Assembly (NCBI GenBank): GCA_964367845.1
Contig: CAYIYW010000003.1
Location: 1 to 33,535, forward strand
Source: JAHFLV01 sp964367845
GTDB taxonomy: Bacteria > Patescibacteriota > Minisyncoccia > Phycocordibacterales > DATGWK01
Direction: 5' to 3'
DNA length: 33,535 nucleotides
Within the stretch, counting starts at the first letter, position 1; every line of letters begins with the position of its first letter. Position numbers and translations under genes: made by a program. Positions 29,331-33,535 of the stretch are shown here, one piece after another. The notes beneath the pieces were generated by a model, which saw only the letters and a list, made by a program, of their open reading frames with translations, was not told the origin of the DNA and did no database searches.

Positions 29331-31621
29331 TTAAACCGGCGGTTCGCCGTCTGTGGTTTGGGCCTCATTCATGAGAATGTCGCGCGGTTTGGCGCCCGAA
29401 CCGGCCGACACCACCCCGCGTTCCTCAAGAATGTCTATGAGCCGGGCGGCTCTTGCATAACCGATGCGGAGTTTGCGCTGAAGAAAAGAGGTTGAGGCCT
29501 TGCCGGCTTGCGTGACGATTTCCCGGGCTTCCTCGTAAAGTTCGTCGTCTTCGTCAATGTCAAAACTTTCAAACATGGCGTCGCTGTCACTGCTTTTCTG
29601 TTCCACCGCGATGTCCAGCGACGGGACAAACTCGTCTTTGTATTGATTTTTCAAAAAGGCCACGACATTTTTTACTTCGCGCTCGGAAATAAAGGCCGAT
29701 TGAATGCGTTGCGGTTGGGACATGTCGCCGGACTGGAAAAGCATGTCGCCCGCGCCGAGAAGTTTTTCGGCGCCGGCGCTGTCAAGAATTGTCCGGGAAT
29801 CAATCTGCGACGCCACTTGGAGAGCAATGCGGGTCGGGATATTCGCTTTGATTAAGCCGGTGATGACATTAACGGACGGGCGCTGTGTTGAAAGAACAAG
29901 ATGAATGCCGACCGCTCGGCTCATTTGGGCCAGACGAACAATTGATGCCTCAAGCTCGCGCGGATATGTGTGCATGATATCGGCCAATTCGTCAATTATT
30001 ATGACAATATAAGGCATCATCTCCGGTCCGGCTTCATACCCGTCCCCCCCTTCGTTTCCACGGCTGTTCTTTATGTTTCCTCCGTTTTTCTGGAGTTTTT
30101 CCATGGCCGGAGCCAGTATATTTTTATGATAAGAATCAATATCGCGGACGCTCTCGCCTTCAAGAATGTTGTATCGCCGTTCCATTTCTTTCGCCGCCCA
30201 TTTAAGAGAGAGAATAGTTTTTTTGGCATCGGTAATCACCGGCGTCAAAAGATGGGGAATGTTGTTGTAAAGGGTCAGTTCAACCCGTTTCGGGTCAATC
30301 ATTATAAATTTAAGATGTTCCGGCGAGTTTCTGTAAAGCAGAGAGGTAATCAGGGCGTGAATTGCCACCGACTTGCCCGAGCCGGTCGCGCCGGCTACAA
30401 GCAAATGGGGCATTTTGCCGAGATTTGAAAAATGAGAACGGCCGGAAACGCCTTTGCCGAGAGTAATAAGTAACGGTTTGTCTGATTGGCTGAACTCGGC
30501 GCTACCGATAAGATTGCCGAGACCGACGGTTGTTTTAACGCTGTTCGGAATTTCAATGCCGACCAATGACTTGCCCGGAATGGGTGCTTCAATGCGAATC
30601 GGATGAGCGGCCAGAGCCAGCGCAAGGTCATTGTGCAGGCCGACAATTCTAGCCAATTTGACGCCCTCGGCCGGTTTCAGCGAATAACGAGTAACCGACG
30701 GGCCGATGGAAATTTCGTCCATTTCAACATCAATGCCGAAGTTCTGAAGAGTTCGTTTGATAATATTTGAATTGGCTTTTATGTCGCCGACGCCGGGTTT
30801 CCCGCGGTCATTTTCAAGAAGTTCAAGAGGCGGCGGCGTATAAGGTTTTTGAGACGCAAACCGAAAAATCGCATTCGCGCCGTTTGCGCCCAAAGTTTTG
30901 CCTTTGCCGAAAAATCCCACTTCTTCTCTAAGTTCTCCGAGTGTGCCGACAGCTGTTTTTGATTTCTCGTTCTCGTCATTTTTCTTGTTTTCCGCGGACT
31001 TAACCAAAAGCTCATTTTCCGGTTCTGCCATACCCGCAATTTTTATCGGTGTCTCGTCATTTTTCTCCCCCTTTTTTCTAAAAAGGCGACCCAGAGGCGC
31101 CGCAAATACGTGTAAATTCAAAGCGGTGTCAAACATGGCAAGAATTGAAGCCGAAGCGATGCCGACCAGCACAATCGTCGCGACCGTCGTGTCAAAAAGA
31201 GCGATAAGGGGTTTGGAAATGATATTGCCCAAAAATCCGCCGTTAAACGACCTGTCGCCCAATGTTCCGTCGCCAAACGACAAACTGGAAGGAGCCATGC
31301 TAATCAGGCCGAGAACCGAAAGAAAAAGTATAAAGGCGCTTATGATTTGAGCGACCGCGACGTTTTTTTCCTCATTTCTCGGCATGGCAAAAAGGACGGC
31401 AAGAACAACCAGAATCAAAGGCAAAAAGTAGTAACCGACCCCCATTAAGTTATCCAGAAGCAAAAACGTTTTGCTTCCAACCATGCCGGCCTTCTCAAAT
31501 GCCGCCAAAAACAGAAAAACAGCAACGACAAAAAACGCCACCGAACCGATGCCCCTCCGGGTCCCCCCGCTTAGATTCATGAAAGCCCCGATTGTCAGTC
31601 GTTTTACCGCCGGTTCCTTTC
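29331..31621 (-). CDS. ftsK: DNA translocase FtsK/SpoIIIE, N-terminus lost in a gap
   Basis: FtsK pumps DNA through the septum during division. The visible part has four transmembrane helices (for example IGSVAFFVVAVFLFLAAFE, YFLPLILVVLAVLFAM, IISAFILFLSVLGLISM, VATIVLVGIASASILAMF), a charged linker (~120 residues), and the motor: LVAGATGSGKSVAIHAL (Walker A), PYIVIIIDELADIM (Walker B), STQRPSVNVITGLIKANIPTRIAL, and the C-terminal winged-helix gamma domain ending GAKPRDILMNE. A Gly/Asn-rich insert (NGGNIKNSRGNEGGDGYEAG) sits just before Walker B. The frame continues through the gap to a start at 31835, but those residues (MSDKNQASFMLDLISPSSF) do not look like FtsK, so the true start may be inside the gap. 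Confidence 0.95.
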
Positions 31622-31721
31622 NNNNNNNNNNNNNNNNNNNNNNNNNNNNNNNNNNNNNNNNNNNNNNNNNNNNNNNNNNNNNNNNNNNNNNNNNNNNNNN
31701 NNNNNNNNNNNNNNNNNNNNN
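31622..31721. other. Assembly gap (100 N) at the ftsK 5' end
   Basis: Exactly 100 N; true length unknown. It removes the first residues of FtsK and perhaps a promoter, and separates the FtsK body from a short upstream ORF in the same frame. Confidence 0.95.
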
Positions 31722-31752
31722 GTTTTGTGCAGTAAAAGAGGAGGGTGATATC

Positions 31753-31781
31753 AAATCAAGCATAAAAGACGCTTGATTTTT
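31753..31781 (+). terminator. Terminator-like hairpin upstream of the HTH gene
   Basis: AAATCAAGC (31753-31761) and GCTTGATTT (31771-31779) pair perfectly around a 9-nt loop and are followed by T. On the plus strand it would terminate a transcript coming out of the gap; on the minus strand it lies in the ftsK upstream region. No gene in its own direction is visible in the 31 nt between the gap and the hairpin. Confidence 0.5.
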
Positions 31782-31802
31782 GTCCGACATAAAGATATTC
31801 TT

Positions 31803-31829
31803 TTGATAAAGGACAGGAATTCTTATAAA
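31803..31829 (+). promoter_or_regulatory. Possible promoter of the HTH gene
   Basis: TTGATA (31803-31808), 15 bp, TATAAA (31824-31829). Spacing is short, so the call is weak. It lies within the 19-bp repeats. Confidence 0.35.
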
Positions 31830-31853
31830 AGACAAATCATTAAATAAAGGACA
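31806..31853 (+). repeat. Three direct repeats ATAAA(G/A)GACA at exact 19-bp spacing
   Basis: ATAAAGGACA at 31806-31815, ATAAAAGACA at 31825-31834 and ATAAAGGACA at 31844-31853, each starting 19 bp after the last; a weaker relative (ATAAAGATAT) is at 31789-31798. The third copy ends right before the TTG start codon. The array overlaps the putative promoter and could be an operator or repeated landing site for the encoded HTH protein. Confidence 0.7.
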
Positions 31854-32627
31854 TTGAGCGAATTATCAATAAATAAAAATAGTTCACACGGTGGTGTAGA
31901 CGGAAATTCTACCCAGTTTTTTCAACCAAAAGAAAAGGACAACGCAACCGAATATCTTTCCGAAAGAGCCAAAAAACTGACCACGGTCGTTTACATTATT
32001 ACAAATCTAATTCCGCAGACCGACCCCCTGCGACTGTTTATAAGAAGGTCTTCAATTAAACTTCTGTCATTTATGAGAATGTCCCCAGCTGGGAATTCGC
32101 CCGAGGAGGTTTCAATTGAGGCAGTAAACTTATGTAAGAAAATCGTTGAAATGCTTGAAATTGCTTTCTTTTCTGGCTATGTTTCGGAAATGAATTATTC
32201 CGTTCTCAAAACGGAGTTTGACCTTTTTACAAATGAAATTTTGAATTATACTGGTTTTCAGCAAGCGGTTGACAGGAATTCTCTTAAAGTCAAATCCGCG
32301 CCAGATAAAATGTCCTTTAGCGAATCGGCAATTTTAAAAGGACAAAAATCCGGCTACCCGGTTTTAAAATCACGGGCGGAAGGACGGGCGGAAGGAATCG
32401 GAATCGTGCCATCCAAAAGCATCGTTGAGGCCAAGAAAGTCAGCAGAAAAGAGGCGATTATCTCAATAATCAAACTCAAAGGCGCGGTAAGTATAAGAGA
32501 CATTTCATCGGTGGTGGTAAACTGCAGTGAAAAGACCGTGCAACGAGAGCTTATGTCGCTTGTCGTCGGTGGGGTGTTAAAAAGGGCTGGGGAGAGGCGT
32601 TGGAGCGTTTATTCTCTTGCGGAATGA
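31854..32627 (+). CDS. Helix-turn-helix (DeoR-like) protein
   Basis: The 257-residue protein has a central helical region (about residues 35-130), a charged linker, and a C-terminal winged-helix domain: RKEAIISIIKLKGAVSIRDISSVVVNCSEKTVQRELMSLVVGGVLKRAGERRWSVYSL matches DeoR-type HTH domains (helix, turn, recognition helix with S-x-K-T-V-Q-R-E-L). No effector-binding (sugar-phosphate isomerase) domain typical of DeoR regulators follows, as the HTH is at the C-terminus. Start: TTG 31854, which begins with SELSINK; AAAGGA lies 4-9 nt upstream; no ATG fits. The protein also contains an in-frame duplication (RAEGRAEG near residue 175). A regulator is likely; the target is unknown. Confidence 0.75.
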   Translation: MSELSINKNSSHGGVDGNSTQFFQPKEKDNATEYLSERAKKLTTVVYIITNLIPQTDPLRLFIRRSSIKLLSFMRMSPAGNSPEEVSIEAVNLCKKIVEMLEIAFFSGYVSEMNYSVLKTEFDLFTNEILNYTGFQQAVDRNSLKVKSAPDKMSFSESAILKGQKSGYPVLKSRAEGRAEGIGIVPSKSIVEAKKVSRKEAIISIIKLKGAVSIRDISSVVVNCSEKTVQRELMSLVVGGVLKRAGERRWSVYSLAE

Positions 32628-32671
32628 GCGGGGATGAACGAGACAGACGGCCAGTCCTATAAAAACAATGA

Positions 32672-32680
32672 TTATCCACA
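32672..32680 (+). promoter_or_regulatory. Perfect DnaA box, copy 1
   Basis: TTATCCACA, the canonical 9-mer bound by DnaA. A second identical box on the same strand begins 250 bp downstream, in the same gene-free region. Confidence 0.6.
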
Positions 32681-32736
32681 GGTTTTTTTTGCCCCAGCCC
32701 ATCTTTGCGCGTAGTATAGACCGTAGCAGGAAGTGT

Positions 32737-32764
32737 TTGCCATAGGGTTTTATTATGCTACACT
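32737..32764 (+). promoter_or_regulatory. Predicted extended -10 promoter in the last intergenic region
   Basis: TTGCCA (32737-32742), 16 bp, TACACT (32759-32764) preceded by TGC, an extended -10 element. Transcription would begin near 32771. The product would start with the structured element at 32784. Confidence 0.55.
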
Positions 32765-32771
32765 GATTGCC

Positions 32772-32787
32772 ATTCCCGGATTCCCGG
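32772..32787 (+). repeat. Tandem 8-bp repeat ATTCCCGG
   Basis: Two adjacent exact copies of ATTCCCGG (32772-32779 and 32780-32787) at the predicted transcription start. The second copy supplies part of the following helix. Confidence 0.7.
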
Positions 32788-32838
32788 TATGAAAGGCATG
32801 TAAGGACAAAGCCGTTTAGGCGTCCTTATGCTTATCGG
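32784..32838 (+). ncRNA. Candidate structured RNA, 20-bp helix with three 5' bulges
   Basis: CCGGTA (32784-32789), GGCA (32795-32798), TAAGGAC (32801-32807) and GCC (32811-32813) pair with the uninterrupted stretch 32819-32838 (GGC, GTCCTTA, TGCT, TATCGG). The left strand has bulges TGAAA, TG and AAA; the loop is GTTTA. It lies just after a predicted promoter and about 375 nt before the surface-protein gene. I do not recognise any known riboswitch or small RNA. It could be a leader element or an independent RNA. Confidence 0.45.
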
Positions 32839-32921
32839 TAAGGGCAAGGTCATTGACAATTTAATATACGCATAAATTTAGGCAAAATTTGACGATTTAG
32901 TTTTGTGTGTGTTGCGTGAGG

Positions 32922-32930
32922 TTATCCACA
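32922..32930 (+). promoter_or_regulatory. Perfect DnaA box, copy 2
   Basis: Second TTATCCACA in the same orientation, 250 bp after the first. Between and around them are A/T-rich stretches (for example 32859-32905). Two 9-mer matches in ~590 bp are far more than chance would give in the whole window. Confidence 0.6.
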
Positions 32931-33097
32931 CTTCACGTTTTCCGAATGTCTTATTCCGTCACTTTCTGTAACGGTTGAAATCGGTCTAACATTACTACTA
33001 ACTTGCCGGCTCTAAGTCGGTCGAAAGAATTAGGGTCGGTGAGGTTAGGAAGGTGTTTGGAATTCCAAGCACAAAAAAGGAAAAAAGAAAGAAGTAA

Positions 33098-33119
33098 TTT
33101 ATAAGCACTTTATAAGCGC
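33098..33119 (+). repeat. Tandem 11-bp repeat upstream of the surface-protein gene
   Basis: TTTATAAGCAC (33098-33108) is followed directly by TTTATAAGCGC (33109-33119). Eleven base pairs is about one helical turn, so two protein molecules could bind on the same face. Each unit contains a TATAAG -10-like hexamer. Confidence 0.6.
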
Positions 33120-33146
33120 TGTATCGCGGAGTAATTTGCGATGCAG
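33119..33146 (+). other. Hairpin upstream of the surface-protein gene
   Basis: CTGTATCGC (33119-33127) pairs with GCGATGCAG (33138-33146) with one T-G wobble; the loop contains GGAG. The tail TTTCGTTTT is only weakly terminator-like. It could be the end of an RNA starting at 32771 or a part of the leader of the surface gene. Confidence 0.4.
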
Positions 33147-33212
33147 TTTCGTTTTCTCGCCATCAAAACTTTATTAATAATGTGGTGGCGGAGAATTGAA
33201 AAATATCAAAAT

Positions 33213-33535
33213 ATGAATTTAACAAAAACAAGAACTGCAAAAATTGCGGCAGGATTCGTTGGTTTTGCTCTTGCTTTGTTCTTTGTTGTAACTCCGGTTT
33301 CAACACAAGCTCAAACAACTGCAGAATTGCAAGCGATGATTAATACCCTTCTTGCGCAAATTGCAGCATTACAAGCACAAATTGGTGGTGGTTCATCTAG
33401 TTCAGCAACCTTCAGCGCCGACCTTACACTCGGTAGCACAGGTGCAGATGTTACCGCGCTTCAGACATGGCTAGTATCAAAGGGTTTCCTCACAATGCCA
33501 GCTGGCGTTTCAATGGGAAACTTTGGTCCTTTGAC
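33213..33535 (+). CDS. Secreted peptidoglycan-binding surface protein (partial)
   Basis: The ORF runs off the window. It begins MNLTKTRTAKIAAGFVGFAL, a signal peptide with a basic n-region and hydrophobic core, cut near TQAQ. A coiled-coil-prone LQAMINTLLAQIAALQAQI segment and a Gly/Ser linker follow, then the start of a PG_binding_1 domain (LTLGSTGADVTALQTWLVSKGFLTMPAG...FGPLT). Such proteins are abundant surface proteins of Parcubacteria. Codons (GCA, ACA, CTT) differ from the AAA/GAA-rich housekeeping style, as expected for a highly expressed surface gene. No close Shine-Dalgarno site; GGAG lies 20 nt upstream. Confidence 0.85.
   Translation, partial: MNLTKTRTAKIAAGFVGFALALFFVVTPVSTQAQTTAELQAMINTLLAQIAALQAQIGGGSSSSATFSADLTLGSTGADVTALQTWLVSKGFLTMPAGVSMGNFGPL

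Noticed and set aside
31723..31835. Residues 1-38 of the ORF as the true FtsK N-terminus
   Set aside because: They do not resemble FtsK and are joined only through N; the start is more likely in the gap.
32853..32881. Second promoter with TTGACA at 32853
   Set aside because: No acceptable -10 hexamer at 16-18 bp; CATAAA is only 13 bp away.
32628..33212. RNase P RNA, tmRNA, SRP RNA or 6S RNA
   Set aside because: None of their conserved sequence blocks is visible in the region.
1..33535. UGA recoding as in some CPR groups
   Set aside because: TGA ends nusG, ileS, thyA and others at the expected C-termini.

Overview
The window reads as a stretch of chromosome from a Patescibacteria (CPR) bacterium, most likely of the Parcubacteria/Paceibacteria branch. 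I base this on compact gene packing, reduced or divergent housekeeping proteins, an 18-residue-type architecture of very short linkers between genes, a tandem run of Parcubacteria-style proteins (FtsK - membrane Ig-like protein - RecA; a peptidoglycan-binding-repeat surface protein), and frequent absence of Shine-Dalgarno sequences. TGA is used as a normal stop (for example in nusG and ileS), so the genetic code is standard bacterial. Three runs of exactly 100 N (12488, 26454, 31622) are scaffold placeholders; two of them break ileS and ftsK. Lineage is an inference from gene content; there is no rRNA or tRNA gene in the window that I could recognise.

Layout. 1-125: 3' end of a SIMPL-like gene, then a structured intergenic region. 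405-1725: secE-nusG-rplK, not followed by rplA. 1780-3332: a cytidylyltransferase-like protein and a two-domain deaminase. 3422-6059 (minus strand): a GC-rich HIT protein, a second HIT protein, folA and thyA. 6221-9670 (plus): glyA, dut, argS. 9797-15381: ileS carrying an inserted histidine-phosphatase domain, two small hydrolases and recO. 15426-15835: a RelB/DinJ-type antitoxin next to the gutted remains of its toxin. 15921-19413: a large membrane-anchored Ig-like protein and glyS. 19494-19889: an orphan of unusual composition. 20125-25006: an M16 peptidase, an AI-2E-type permease, metG and tatD. 25164-26389: rpsF-ssb-rpsR behind a structured leader. 26579-31621 (minus): efp, a membrane protein, recA, an Ig-like membrane protein and ftsK. 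31854-32627: an HTH protein behind 19-bp phased repeats. 32628-33212: a non-coding region with two perfect DnaA boxes, a predicted promoter and a strongly structured RNA candidate. 33213-end: a secreted peptidoglycan-binding surface protein, cut by the window edge.

How the genes work together. A deaminase (dCMP type), dUTPase, thymidylate synthase, dihydrofolate reductase and serine hydroxymethyltransferase lie within 5.5 kb; together they are a nearly complete route to dTMP, with the folate cycle that feeds it, in a lineage usually poor in nucleotide synthesis. Five aminoacyl-tRNA or translation-factor loci (argS, ileS, glyS, metG, efp), ribosomal proteins and recombination/segregation genes (recA, recO, ssb, ftsK) make the rest a housekeeping region.

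The most interesting items are: (1) a complete histidine-phosphatase domain inside isoleucyl-tRNA synthetase; (2) a repeated hairpin element, two copies 20 kb apart, whose stems differ by compensatory base changes; (3) promoters whose -10 boxes lie only 6-11 nt before the start codon of at least seven genes, predicting leaderless mRNAs; (4) a toxin with its middle deleted but its antitoxin and consensus promoter kept; (5) a 20-bp bulged helix just downstream of a promoter in the last intergenic region.
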